64,000 nucleotides of DNA, from NCBI GenBank assembly GCA_047967505.1, contig CM106540.1, one strand, 5' to 3'. Under the pieces are notes generated by a model. The model was not told the origin of the DNA, made no database searches, and was given only the letters and a program-made list of their open reading frames with translations. Shown here piece by piece: positions 12,222 to 24,433 of the stretch. The translations under genes were made by a program, and so were the position numbers. Origin of the DNA: Dipteris shenzhenensis (taxonomy: Eukaryota; Polypodiophyta; Polypodiopsida; Gleicheniales). Numbering within the stretch: the first letter of the stretch is position 1; each line of letters opens with the position of its first letter.

Positions 12222-12912
12222 ATGGTTCATTTCAATGTAGTGTATAATTAGTCCTATGGTGCACTCCTTTCCTCTCTTTTCTCTCTCTTCCCTCCATTTC
12301 ATATGGTACCAAAGCTATATTTGAGGCCTCTCCTATGAGGTGCCGATTCATCTCAAATAGCCTCTCTTCTTTTGTGTTGAGGTTCGAGAGTTTGAGTGGA
12401 GTAGTTCATTCTTGATTATTTATGAGGATTCTTATTCTTTCAAGCACCTTTGATTGAGAGCTTCCCATCTTCATGTCATTGTATGAGCAAAGTCCATAGA
12501 GAGACTCCTACTTATTGAAGTGTGTTTGTGAAAGAGAGATCCATAGGAGAGCATCATGCGTTGTCAAAAAGGGAGAGAATAAAATAAAGTAGAGAAGTGA
12601 TAGTGAGCTTGTGATGAGAGTGAAAGAGAGAGAAAAGGAGCAGAAGCAACATATTTAAAAGTGAGGGAGAGATGTAACATCAACAACAAGCAAGACCTTT
12701 AAAAGTGAGGAACCAGACATTCTTGATATATTGTGTGTCTTCTTCTTTTTTCTTATCTTCCTGAAACTTTTACCGGTTCATGTGTAAAGATGCAGTTTCA
12801 ATGAGCCGAGTCAACTAGGATTTCATTTCTAATGAGATTTTCATCATCTCCTAACTTCATTTTAAGCCTACTTAGATGAAAATTTGGATGTACTATTCAT
12901 CCTTATGGTATT
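12222..12912. other. Spacer between the two 1-kb repeat copies; no gene seen
   Basis: Contains GAGAGA-rich patches near 12590-12680 but no supported coding frame or RNA gene. Confidence 0.4.
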
Positions 12913-13037
12913 GCAATGTCATAAATACAGACCTCCTAAAATGGCTATTAAATTTGCAATGTCATAAATACAGACCTCCTAAAATAGTCTTCATAGTTTG
13001 CAATGTCATAAATACAGACCTAAAATGGCTATTAAAT
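12913..13037. repeat. Three tandem copies of a 43-44-bp unit
   Basis: GCAATGTCATAAATACAGAC starts at 12913, 12956 and 13000. The last unit has a small internal deletion. Confidence 0.9.
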
Positions 13038-13150
13038 TTTCTATCTCAATTTCACTTTTAATACCAGCTAGTAGCCCCTATATTTTATAAATATGCTCCA
13101 TAGTTGCTTTAATATCTTCATTGGCTAGAACAAATTTAGCTCTTCCTTGG

Positions 13151-14148
13151 ACACCCTTAACATTTCTTGCAAGCTTTGAGGGGCCTTTCTTGAAAGAGAA
13201 GATGGCTAAAGGCTACCGGATGCTCACCATTTCTCTTTCAACAAAGGTTGTCTTAAATCTTTTTTATCATATTATCATGCAAACCAAGAGACCCCAACTA
13301 CTAAAAAATGCCAAAAATGCTACTTGGAAGCCTTTGGCAGTTTGACGCAATCCATATGGTTGTACCAAGGTTGCAAGGTCAACTTGCAACCAATTGGAAT
13401 CTACAAACCTACACAAGGAATTCCTCATACATGCATGCATACAAACCTACACAAGGAACACCTCATACATACATATATACATGCATATATGTTGCTATCA
13501 TAGTGAAGAGTATCATTGCTTCTAACAAATGGGAGAGAATGAGGGTCTCCCCATTTTGAAAAAGGATCTCTCAATGCACTTGATTGAGACAAGAAACCCA
13601 CACCCCTTCTTCTGCCTATCATAAGTCACACGATGCACATCTACCATTACCAATCAGAACCCCTAGCATTAACTCGGTGCCCTCTTCCTTTAGCTTTATG
13701 AGGTCATTTTTGAAGTCACCTGGTGACGGACCACCTTTTGAGGTTGCATGCATAATGTTGTTTTGGTTGTGCCAAGCACTTGGTTTTCTTACTTATAAAA
13801 GTCCATATTAAACATGCTATCACAATCTAAAACAAGGCAATGGGGGTTTAAATCACCTTTCAAAACCAGGATGGCCTTGTTTTTAGTACAGAGGCTAATG
13901 TTCTTGATGCATCTATTCCCACCAAGTTTTCTATGATGGAACAAGACACTAACCCAAAATCCCAGAAAGGAGATGAGTGCATTAGTAGAGAGAGGGAAAA
14001 GAGGTGGCAAAGAGGTTGGGAAGAATTGTTGAAGCTAGCAATCTCATCATCATTTAGACACATTAGAGTGCTAAACAGGCACAAGGAGATAATGGGATAG
14101 AAACCATAACAATAACCTAATGAGTTCCACATGTTTATAGCACCATCT
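13151..14148. repeat. Copy 2 of the dispersed 1-kb unit (partner at 11242-12221)
   Basis: Same order of landmarks as copy 1: ACACCCTTAACATTTCTTGC at the start, a GTCACACGATGCACATCT-like middle, CTTATAAAAGTCC, and ATAGCACCATC at the end. Inside it, a 38-bp word (TACAAACCTACACAAGGAA) is tandemly duplicated at 13402 and 13440, a change absent from copy 1. Confidence 0.75.
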
Positions 14149-14560
14149 GGTAGAAGCAACGTGATAACATAGCAACACTACGAGAAGCGGAACGTGTAAA
14201 ATACACATTACAGATAGAATGGAAGAGAAAGTGATATGCCAGTGTAAGTGGTTCAAATAGTGTGGGCTACATCTAGGGCGAAATAACCAGTCCTACATTT
14301 TTCTTATCCAGCCAGTGAGAAGATATAATATACAAGTAGTATATCCACTACTCTCATGCTATGTGAGTCACACCCTTATTTTACAAATTTTTACCACACA
14401 ACCCATGCACCAATTTTCATGTATTTTTGGCTTTGGAGGAGCTACCTCCACAACCCCCACCAAGGGGGGTCTAAATAACTATCGTCGGCCCCCATTGGAA
14501 CCCTTGGGTGATAGTAGTAAGGGGTGTGTTGTCCCCCCTACACCCCCCCTTCATAGAGTG
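14149..14560. other. C-rich stretch beside the copia relic; no gene
   Basis: 14450-14560 contains runs of C and G (CCACCAAGGGGGG, CCCCCCTACACCCCCC). On the reverse strand this lies beyond the copia pol end, where a polypurine tract and LTR would be expected. I could not find a clear LTR boundary. Confidence 0.35.
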
Positions 14561-14589
14561 GATACAAACATGTATGGGTCCAAATCATG

Positions 14590-15480
14590 GCTAAAAAACC
14601 TCCTCTAAAAAAGGAACAGCCTCCACATAGAACAATCTCCCACTTGGAGGCTGATCATAGTAACTCCACCATTACTACACTCACTAAAATTCTTTGGATC
14701 TGGCGATCTCTGATATTGCTTCTCATTCTTGAAGACCAATTGAATTTGAGCAAGATCTCAACTTCTCCCTGGTTACCACCTTAGTCAATATGTCTGTAGG
14801 ATTCTAGCAAGTGTATCTTTTCCAGCTTCAATTGTCCATACTCCAAAACAGATCAGATGAAATGATATATGAGCTATATATGTTTGGTTCTTGAATGGAA
14901 GGCTAAGTTTTTGCGAGATGACTAGCACCCAACTATCACTATACAAGTTGCAATTTTATTGCTTCTTCCCAAGTTCCTCCATAAACCTTTGCAACCAAAT
15001 CATCTCTTTACTAGCCTCTATAATTGCAAAATATTCTACTTGTGTTATAGAAAGTGCAACAACTTTTTGCAACTTTGAAACCCACCTTACTATTGTTCCA
15101 CCCACAGTGAAAACATATCCAATGGTGCTCCTTCTTCCATCTTTATCACTTGCCATATTTGAATCATCGTATCCTTGTAGAAAATTGTTTGAATCTTTAA
15201 AACATAATCCATGACCAGTCATACCTCTCATATATATGAAAATCCATTTTATAGCCATTCAATGCTCTTTAGCTAGATTGTTCATAAATTTGCTCACAAT
15301 TCCCACTACATGTGCAATATTTGGCCTTGTACATATCATTGCATACATCAGGCTACCAATTGCTGATGCATGTGGAACCCTTAACATATAGTCAATCTCC
15401 TCCTATGTCTTGGGACACATATCCTTGCATAATCTGAAATGATAAGCCAAGGTATAGCAACAAGTTTTGCTTTTTGCACC
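14590..15480 (-). pseudogene. Ty1/copia retrotransposon pol relic (end of RT, RNase H, C-terminus)
   Basis: Read on the reverse strand from 15480, the segment HASAIGSLMYAMICTRPNIA and KFMNNLAKEH is the classic copia region after reverse transcriptase. It continues as MAIKWIFIYMRG, then SDKDGRRSTIGYVFTVGG, SKLQKVVALSITQVEYFA and EMIWLQRFMEELG (RNase H). In other frames further down come FHSRTKHI, then DILTKVVTREK near the pol C-terminus. RNase H removes RNA from the RNA:DNA hybrid during reverse transcription. The Trp expected after KEH is TGA and at least two frameshifts follow, so the element is dead. The upstream gag, integrase and most of RT are missing or too decayed to recognise. Confidence 0.85.
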
Positions 15481-16387
15481 AAAGTTGTGATCACTACAGT
15501 TGTTCCTTGATCCTTACCATGCTAGAATTATGTGTGGGTCATTATGCTTTTACCCATTTGGTAATTCTATAGCATTCTTTAATCTAAGATGGTGTTCATT
15601 CACTTATTAGCTATTCTCAACAAATTTTAAGGTAATTATTTCTTCTCTACTGGAAGTCCCACTCTTCAAGACTTTGTCGATGCTCACCTTACTTCGAGCT
15701 CATCACTATTTTTGGCTATGATTTTACTTTGGTGGTCAATAAGGAGCAAGGATGGAAGATGGAGATGGAGATGGAGATGGAGGTGGAGATGGTAGTGGCT
15801 TTGATGGTGATGGCCAAACTGGCCACCATTGCTACCCTTCCTTCCCTAGCTAGATTCCGACGCACATTTTGGTCTGCATGGTACTATTGATGGTCTCGAG
15901 GGTCAAAGAGTAGGTCACATCGATGCACAGACTAGTCAAGCTAAAGATTTGCTACCCCTTTTGTTCTTTGATGAGTTTGAGTTCTCAAACAAACAAGTTT
16001 TTCCTACTCTAGTCAAGGAGGAAAGCATGTCTGCTGCTACTACTGACACATACTTATTTCATTCACCAGATAATGGAGCAACATTCTATGGTAATCAGGG
16101 AGGTAGAGGAGGAGGACTGGCTCGTCCCTCTATTGACTCATGTGTTCACTCACCCCGCTAAGTCAGAACGCTTGGGTTGGTTCCCCAACCTAGTGCTATA
16201 CCTCGTGAAGATGCTTGCTCTTGCAATTAGTAAGGTAGGGGTGCTCAGGTGCAAACAAGTGCCAATAATTAACACCGCAGGTTGGGGTTAGCTAACGAGA
16301 AAGAACCATGTGATGACAGAAGAATACCAAGTTATTATCCACACTTAAAACTTAGTAAAACACACGTGGAAACCAAGAAGAGAGACT
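15481..16387. other. No supported gene; short GGAGAT repeat at 15757-15790
   Basis: A GGAGAT hexamer array with a G-variant lies at 15757-15790. The short forward frame at 15949-16161 has no recognisable motif. Confidence 0.4.
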
Positions 16388-16650
16388 ATTGCTAATTCAT
16401 TCAATAAAAATCACCGTGTACAATCAAGCCTCCTTTGCTTGCAATGAGCGCTCCCTAACCTATCAACTTAGGTCAAAGGAAGAGAATTTGGCACACATTG
16501 CTATCTTGTTCAAACAGAGATTATTACTCATTCATCCAATAAAAATCACCGTGTACAACCAAGCCTTCTCACACTCCCTACTAACCTATCAACTCAGGTT
16601 AGAGGAAGAGAATTTGGCACACACTTCTCTCTTGTTCTTTCCCTACCTAT
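16388..16650. repeat. Tandem duplication with a period near 134 bp
   Basis: ATTCAATAAAAATCACCGTG at about 16398 and ATCCAATAAAAATCACCGTG at about 16532 begin matching segments. Both end near GAGAATTTGGCACACA. The 135-residue forward frame over this stretch is a consequence of the duplication. Confidence 0.85.
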
Positions 16651-16799
16651 TACAACTTAACTTATACGTAAGAATAGCCTTCCCTTTTAGCATGCATTTG
16701 GTGCGCTCATTGCCACTCACCTTCAGGGCAATACCCCAAAATCATTGGACCCAGTGCTATGAAATGGTGCTCGACTATCGCTCCTACTATCCATGATCG

Positions 16800-19700
16800 A
16801 TGCTCGATGACCACGTACCAGTTGACCTGCTAACCCAGAGTCAACATCTCGCCTCGGCTATCCTTGCCCGTGTCCTCATGAACTGATAGGGACTAGGCAT
16901 TGCTCGAAGGTGGATGCTTGCAAATTGAATCATCGAGGTCAGCGACATCTTTGTTGATTGGACGGTCATGGGTGGATAGGTAGTCAAGAAGGCCCGGCTT
17001 GAACTATAGGGGGTGGTCGAGGAGGTGAATGCACTGGTTAAAAATGGTGCCCCCTTGGTGGCCAAGGATAGACATTGGAGATGTCCACCAAGCGTCTCTC
17101 GGGTTTGGCAAGCCAATCTAGGGACTAGGCTCCAACAACTGCGTCCTCAAATGGGAACTCAATACCAAGGGTTTCAAAATTGGTGTGGTATCTCTTCACC
17201 TGGCAGACACGTTTATGCCACTTAATTCTCGGTTCCTTACAGAGGTCGTAGATGTTATCCCGTATGGACTGCACTTCCATTACATGGCTATTGATTAGGT
17301 GCTTGAGCTCCCATAAAATCTTGCCGTAGTAGATAGGTAACTTGGCCATGGTAGGCTTAGGTGGCTGCTGCTGATAGATAGCTACTGATAGGTAGCTGCC
17401 AAACTCGTGCGAGAATCAACTTGTGCTCAATTTTGAAGATATTGTGTTGCCTACTTGTAGACCGAGATAATTGGTTGGATGGGCTCCAAAATGTCCTGGT
17501 GCATGGAGGGTGTAGTAAACACCTCATCTCTTACTGGCTGCTGTCGATAAAGCTTGTAGTGGATTTGCATATCCTCCCTACTTAGAATACGTTGCAAAAA
17601 ATCTATTGCAGCTACAACAATAGAAAGGTCTTTCAACAAAGTGGGTCAGCATCCACAATGTGCTCAGCCTGCACCTCTTTATCTACCTCCTCTATCAAAA
17701 CTCAGATGTATGCTGATCTATCAAAACTACAATCCATCTATACCACCTTTTCGGTATGTGTAGCATCAATAGTGTTTGGCCTGTGACCCCTTCTAGCCCC
17801 TTTAGTTGTGAAGTTCTAGCCTCGGCCAAGGAATGTTGGCTCGAGGTTGATGCCTGCTCACTTGGAATTGATTGTTAGTGCCACCAGCTCCATCGTGATT
17901 GGGTGGCTGTCTACGAGGCAAGTTGCTAGGATATTCTTCAGGTAACAGGAGGAGACGAATGAGTAGCTGTGCTTGGAGCTGCACATTCTCCTCCCATAGT
18001 GTTTGCCCCTATGCTGCTTCGTCCCTCAAGGGTGCATCCTCATGTTCTAGCACCTTGACTCTACAGTGGTCCGCCTGTTGTTGCTTTTTTCTAGTTGCAA
18101 TCTGTTACTATAGCGCTTGTATTGCTCATTGCATGTTCACATTTTTGGCAGCAATGGACACCATAATGCCCTGAGCCTTGTTTGTTAGATCCTTTTGGCA
18201 CTTGAGCTCACACTAAAAGTTGCTATGATTAGTCTTTAATTCTGTTTGTGCATACTGCATCTGAGCATGAGTGTGGACCAGGTCGTCATGAACCATTTGT
18301 TGGCTTTCCAACTACTCTTTTAGGGATCTACATTCTGCAACTAGGTCACCTTCTGTCCTGTGCACATTGGCTATCTATTCCTCAAAAAATCTAGTCACCT
18401 CCTCTCGGTACCTAGCCTGTAAAAACAAGTTATGCTCTAGCACCTGTGGGGGGATCCAATGGTTGGCCAAATGGTTGAGGGACTGCACCACGTAGACCAT
18501 TTTCTCTCTCAGGACCTGACACCACTGACTTTCTGTAACATTGCTATCCTGATGCTCATCTTTAGTCAGTAGTAGTGGGTCTAAAGGAAAGGGATCTATA
18601 CAGTTCCAAGGCTCTATAGGGGAGCAAGAAGTGGAGGCAAGATGAGACAACCAAGTGCTGAGCCATCTCCTTGTTGCTTGGCATTGTGCATGGGCTCTCG
18701 GTCGCATTCAGTGGTTCCTGATCCACTGTGTCCTCACCGTCATTTCCCTTTGTGTTTGGGATACCCTGCTGGCTATTCCCTTCCAATTTTTCTTGCTCCT
18801 TGGGGGTGCCCTTCCCACTGTTCCCCCTGAAGTAAGACTATTTTAGTAATTTTGGGACAATTCCAAGTCCCAATGTTATAGAAGATTCACTATAACTTTC
18901 ATGCCATGCTCGAGCATGGCTTATAATTTTCAAGTGTTCCATGCTCAAACTTAAGTTCGAGCACTATTGTATACTTTTCAATAAAGAGGATAAAGAGAAA
19001 GGGAGAGAGAGGATTAAATTCATCCCAAAATCAAGGAATTGTCCCAAAATTACTAAAATAGTCTTCCCTCATTAGCTTGTTCGCAAGTGTCCTTGTCACT
19101 GTTCCCCTCCTGCTTCTAATGACCTTTTGTTGTCCACTTGTCTAGCTATCTAGTTGCTCCTTGCCAATTCCTTTCTCCTTTCATTCCTTGCCTTTATCCT
19201 AGTATTGGTCTTCTCCTTTGTCCTGTTGTTGGTCTTCTCCCAATCCTTGTTCCTATTCTTCTCCTTTTCCTACTCAGTTTTTCCCTGTTCTCGTTCCTTT
19301 CCCTCGTCTTGCTCATCATATGCTTGTTGTTGTTGCCCCTTACCCTACTCAGCTTGCCCCTACTCATCACGTCCACCTGCTCCTGAAGTTCTTGCCCCTC
19401 CCATTGGTAGTGCACTTGGCCAAGGCACTCTCTCGAACATGAGTCTATGATGGAGCATACATAAGTGGGGGCCGAGCTTACATGGGTTTGCCTCTTGTTG
19501 ATGGCTCAAAGCGGGTTCTCAAAGCCTTTTCAAAGATTGTTAACCAATCCACATGGAGCTGGTCCTCCACTCCCATAACAATGTGCGCTACATATTGGCA
19601 GGACACATACCCAACACTCTTCTTGAGCCCAATGAACTTAAACAAAAATTGGCTAGTTGTCTTTAGGTCTTCATCTTTCAATTTGTTGATGAGGTAGCCT

Positions 19701-20056
19701 TGTGAAGAGTAGTAATTGGTCGCCTCAAAGAATGCATCATAGCATTTAGCATCCGCCATCTTCTTAGGGTCGGACTGCTGATTCATTTGGAATGCCCTCT
19801 GTAGAAGCTGTGAAGTAATCCTGATATACATGTCATTAATGACAATATCGTGATCGTTCTCGTCATATGAATCCAGGATCTCCTCAACCAGCTCCTTGTC
19901 ATAAACATCCTTCTAGGGCAGTTGCTCAAACTTGAGAATGCGATTCACCACAAAAATACTGGTGATAATACCATCAGAGAAGTCTTCAATGGGGTGTGGA
20001 GGAGAAACATGAGAGTTGCTCTTTCGTTTCAAACGGGTCGGACGATCTGCCATCAT
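16800..20056 (-). pseudogene. Long decayed reverse-strand ORF of unknown family (probably transposon-borne)
   Basis: A Met-initiated frame at 20056 (MADRPTRLKRKSNSHVSPPH) continues, through a single stop codon at about 19913, to a 117-residue open part (19478-19831) with LLQRAFQMNQQSDPKK, CYDAFFEATNYYSS and FKFIGLKKSVGYVS. More pieces in the same direction at 18375-18707, 17802-17984, 17451-17639 and 17125-17349 are rich in Gln, Glu and Leu and look coiled-coil-like in places. Numerous stops interrupt them. I do not recognise the family. Because it lies just upstream of a gypsy pol relic on the same strand, gag or another structural ORF of a retroelement is possible, but the gene order is not proven. 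Protein-like composition makes accidental openness less likely. Confidence 0.4.
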
Positions 20057-20279
20057 GACAAAGATGACGAAGCTAGACATAAAGAGAGAAGGTTGTGAAG
20101 AAAGTTGTAGGTGAGTGATATATTGGCTTGATGAGGACAAGAAGCTCAAAGGGATGGATGGAGGTGAAAGAACAAGGTACATAGTATTTGGGAGGTAGCT
20201 GTTAGAGACGAAGAAGATGATCATGATTGCATATACTGAATTTGTAATTGGTATCAGTTTTGATCAATGGAGCTTCTGG

Positions 20280-21890
20280 TCAATTGTAGTCATTAAGAAT
20301 CTACGATTGCATTGCCCGTCAAATCAGTAGTTGCATGGATCTCCCTTACTTTAGCATGATGCCTCATCATTAATGTTCCCTTAACGTTAATTATGCCACA
20401 TGGCGACACATGATGCATTTGGTCCACCACAATTAAATAGCTAACTGGCATGATGGTTTGTGAAAAATTCACCAAAGCCTTGTCAACTGAGTGATTTATC
20501 TTCGAGTTTCCTATGTGTGAAGAACTTACTAATTGGTATGGCTTAACTTTGCTTCCATTATACAAGTGGGAAAAACATTACCTTCCAAGTCTGCAAGTTG
20601 CACTGCTCCATTGTCATGAACTTCCACCAATCGATAGGGTCCATTTAAAATTGGATTTGATAGGCCCCAACTTAGCAGTATAGATTAACACTAGCATACC
20701 CTTCTTTAAATGCTTAGGCACAATATGTCGATCGTGCCAAGATTTCCTTCTGTGATGTATCACCGTCTATGACCAAGCAGCTCGGAGACGTATCTCATCC
20801 AGGTAGCTTAGCTGATGCAATTGTCCCTTGACTGCCTCTGGCTCACCCAAATGATGCTCGATATCTACTCAGAGACTCGAAACCAAAAAATCTAAGGGAA
20901 CAACAGCTTCCAAGCCAAAAGCCATACAAAAAGGTGTGAGGTGTGTAGTTACCTTGTAAGCCATTTTTTAAGCCCACAAAGCAAAGTATAACTTGATATC
21001 CCATTCACCTTTAGCAGATTGTATTATCTTTGTGAGGATAAGCTTCAATGTTTTGTTAGTTGACTCGGCTTCACCATTACCATAAGCATAATAAGTAGTG
21101 GAAACTGTGTGCATGATTTTGAATTCCTTTTTAAGTACTTGCATCACATCATTAAGAAAATGTGCACCTCGATCACTGACAAATTGGAGAGGACATCCAT
21201 ACTGACATATAATATTTGTATAGACAACTTTAGCTTTGCTCCGAGCTGGATTATCTCGGAGTGCCTTAACTTCTGCCCACTTTGTAGCATAGTCAGTTGC
21301 AATGAGTTATACTTGTTTTGAGTGAATTTTGTGGGTTTAAAGGGCCCAATGAAATCCAAGCCCCAACATTGAAAGGCTTCCCAAGGCTTGGTGGGTTGCA
21401 AAGGCATAGAATTTTTAGCCAATAACCATCAGTGCGTTGGCACATATCGCACTACATACATCTGGTTTGAGCATCTTTGAACAATGTTTCCCACCACAAA
21501 CTTGCTTGCAAGACTTTTTGAGCAGTTATCTTACCTTGAAAGTGCCCTCTTGATGGACTCAAGTGAGCCTCATGCAACACCACTACACATTCATGAGGTA
21601 GCACCCATTGACGAAGAATTCGATCTCCACACTGTCGGTATAGCTATCCACCAATTAAAGTATATTTCCATCTATTTCCATGCCTTAAGAGATAATTGCT
21701 TGCACATATCTCGAGGCGTGTTTGCAAAGAATGTGCCTGAGACAAATAATTAACCAACTCAACATACTCATTTGCATAATAATCAATTGTGAACAAATTA
21801 TCATCTAGTAGTTCCTTATCAACTCCTTGAGTTTGCTCGGGAACTAGTAACCTAGACAAACAATCACAAGTCTATGAGATGTCCGCATGT
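20280..21890 (-). pseudogene. Ty3/gypsy retrotransposon integrase relic
   Basis: From about 21860 downwards the reverse strand encodes the tail of RNase H (NLFTIDYYANEYVELVNYLS), then the integrase zinc finger (HEAHLSPSRGHFQGKITAQK through CDMCQRTDG). The catalytic-core start follows (PWEAFQCWGLDFIGPFKPT with the first Asp). Further down are FEL-type and SYLDEIRLRAAW segments and the C-terminal region with GPIKSNFKW. Integrase joins retrotransposon cDNA to host DNA. Multiple stops and a deletion that removes the second catalytic Asp block leave it inactive. The nearest coding on the same strand is the unidentified ORF at 16.8-20.1 kb. Confidence 0.85.
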
Positions 21891-23330
21891 CTTACACAAG
21901 TACTTAGGGACAGGATGGGTAATTTAGCAAGATTCGTGAATTCAGATGTCTTCACCAGTGCCATCCATTCCATCTATCCCTTTTGTCCACGTGTCTCCAA
22001 GATATGTGTTACCTACCAATTTGTCTCTGTGATGTGCATAGCATGTCCATATGCCAATTCACACAGCATTTCCTTAGGAGTGGACTTGCCTACATGCAAC
22101 ACATGTTTTGGGCATGTGCTAGGGCGTCCACATCTATTGCATAAGTACTACGGGACACAAGAATGCCTAAAAGTAATTGCACACCTGTAAACAACGTCAT
22201 GCATGCCATAAGTCATTAGGGATGTCCACATGCCTAAAAGTAATTGCATGTTCGTAAATAACATCTTTAGGGGCACATGAGATATTGCCTAGTAGTTTAT
22301 GCTCGCTACTTCAATCGGATTAAGACACAATTGCTATTATCGTCAAAAACCTTGGTTGATGCTTGAATTTAGATGTCTTTTCTAGTGTCATCCATGGGGT
22401 CTATTCCTAAGGTGAACATGTGTCTTCTGAGGTATTTGTAACCTAACAGTCTATATCCACAATGTGCATAGCATGTCCATATGTCAATTCACACAGTAAT
22501 TTTGAGAGTGGACCTGCCTATAATACATGTTTTCGACATGTGCCAAGATGTTCACATATGTCACACAAGTTCTGACATAGGAATGCATGAAAGTAATGGC
22601 ATGTCTACAAAAACGTCATCGATGGCACAAGTAATTAGGGGCATAGGAATGCTTGAAGTAATAACATGTCTACAAACAATGTGTTTAGGGACACATGATT
22701 GCTAAATCAAGAAGATGCTACATTTATATGTCTCCGCCGATTCCCTCCTTGCTGTCTATCCCTTTTGTACACGTTTCTTCTAAGCTATCTGTAACCTGCT
22801 CATATAACTCTGCAATATGCATAGCATGTCCATTTGTCAATTCAGGTACCATTTTCTTGAGAGTGGAGCTCCCTACCTGTAACACATGTTTTAGATGTGG
22901 GCCATCATATCCACATTTGTTGCACAAGTACTTAGGGACAAAGTAAAGCTTGGAATTAGTTATATGTCCACAAACAATGCTATCCATGACACCTATCCGA
23001 GCTATGTCCACATGTTCTTTCCATGGTATTTACCTAGACTCAAGACATGCATCAGCAAGGAAGAATATGCATGGCTTGAACCAGTTGCAAGTACTTCGAG
23101 ACACAAGAATTGGTCTAGCATGTCTATATGTCAATTCATGCAGCATCTACTAGAAAGTCTACTAACCTACCCCAAAAGACTTGTCTCTAATGTGTGCCAA
23201 GACGTCCACAAGTACTTTGGAAGACATTATTAGTGTCTTCGATGTCTTTAGCGAGTCCATTGAAATGATGTCTCTCATGTGCCTATGCCTTCAACACATG
23301 CCAAGATGTTCAAAAGTGTTTGGAAGAGAT
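21880..23330. repeat. Degenerate tandem array, unit roughly 250-400 bp, at least four copies
   Basis: Shared words recur in order: GCATAGCATGTCCATATG (about 22038, 22468, 22817), then CAATTCACACAG or similar, AGAGTGGAC or AGTGGAGCT, AACACATGTTTT, then CACAAGTACT and GGGACACAAGAATG. Unit starts near 21885, 22375, 22720 and 23000. Copies are heavily diverged, so the array is old. Open frames on both strands are by-products. Confidence 0.75.
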
Positions 23331-23660
23331 GATTGATGTCTTCCATGTGTCTAGCATGTCCATCCAAATGATATCTATCATGTTTGTTCTTGATAGGCAT
23401 AGGTGCCTGCATGTCTCCTTAGTGCATCCACGTGTATGCATGAATGCAAACATAGTGTAGATGTTACACGGTCACACACCTAAATTATGGAGACATGATG
23501 GGCTTGCCCTTATGTATGTATATTTGTACATGTCTTTTAGTGCCCTCTTATTATGTATGTATTGTGAAATTCTAGTAGAGTTCATGGAAGCTCCAAGAAA
23601 AGCAATATACTAGATCTATGCCACCCTAAAATGAGGAGCCCTTAGGTGGAAAAAGAATCC
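23331..23660. other. No supported gene
   Basis: Possibly an eroded edge of the preceding array (CATGTCCATCCAAATGATATC-like words near 23360); nothing coding. Confidence 0.35.
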
Positions 23661-23663
23661 CAT

Positions 23664-23945
23664 GAAGAAGGTGAGCAATTTCTCTCCTCTGTCTGTAATA
23701 TGTCTGCATGAAGGTGTTCACTTTCTCTCCTCCATCTGTAATATGTCTTTTCAACATGGCAAGTTGTCCAACAATCCTAAGAAGATAAGGGGCTCACCTC
23801 ATGCTTGCAATAAAGGCTCTCTCAAGCTTTCTCTCTTCCATCTATAATAGGTCTATAATATGTCTTTTCAACATGGCAAGTTGTCCAACAATCCTAAGAA
23901 GATATGGGGCTCACCTCATGCTTGCAATAAAGACTCTCTTAGACA
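23664..23945. repeat. Tandem duplication, period near 118 bp
   Basis: AATATGTCTTTTCAACATGG occurs at 23740 and 23857, each followed by CAAGTTGTCCAACAATCC and the same 70 bp. The 5' part (TCTCTCCTC-CATCTGTAATA) is present in a third, partial form near 23680. Confidence 0.9.
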
Positions 23946-24293
23946 CTCCCATGGATTTGGGTGACTCACCTATGGATATGTTACAAGTGATCATGTCTCA
24001 AGAGAAAGAAAAAGGTTTGTGCTTCTTCTCTTAACACGTCTTCCATGTCCTTTGATAGCTTACTGATGCGTTCTCTCCCTAATGACCTCCATCATATTCC
24101 TATTGATAAACCACTTAAAAGGATATGTGATGATGTAGGTAGGAACAAATGGAGTGGTTCGTAAGGGACCTTGTACAAAATATTAGTATATGGCCTTCCT
24201 TCTCGAGAAGGAAGGGTAAGCGCTACGTGCTTTCCTAATTTTCCCCTACCTTGCTCACTCAATAGAAATCAATCAATATGATTCAAGTGCTTG

Positions 24294-24433
24294 GTTAGTG
24301 CCATGATCGATAAATCTCCATGTGTCTTATCATGATCAACAACATTAAAGAGGTAGGAAAGAGGTTAGTGCCATGATCTGTAAATCTCCATGTGTCTTAT
24401 TTTGATCAACAACACTAAAGAGGTAGGAAAGCA
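24294..24433. repeat. 70-bp tandem duplication
   Basis: GTTAGTGCCATGATC starts at 24294 and 24364; the two units differ at only a few sites. Confidence 0.9.

Noticed and set aside
16389-16796. 135-codon forward ORF
   Set aside because: Produced by the 134-bp tandem duplication and lacking any domain.
19138-19450. Leu/Ser-rich forward ORFs of 82-98 codons
   Set aside because: They oppose the reverse-strand decayed ORF and come from a C/T-rich strand; three phases are open at once.
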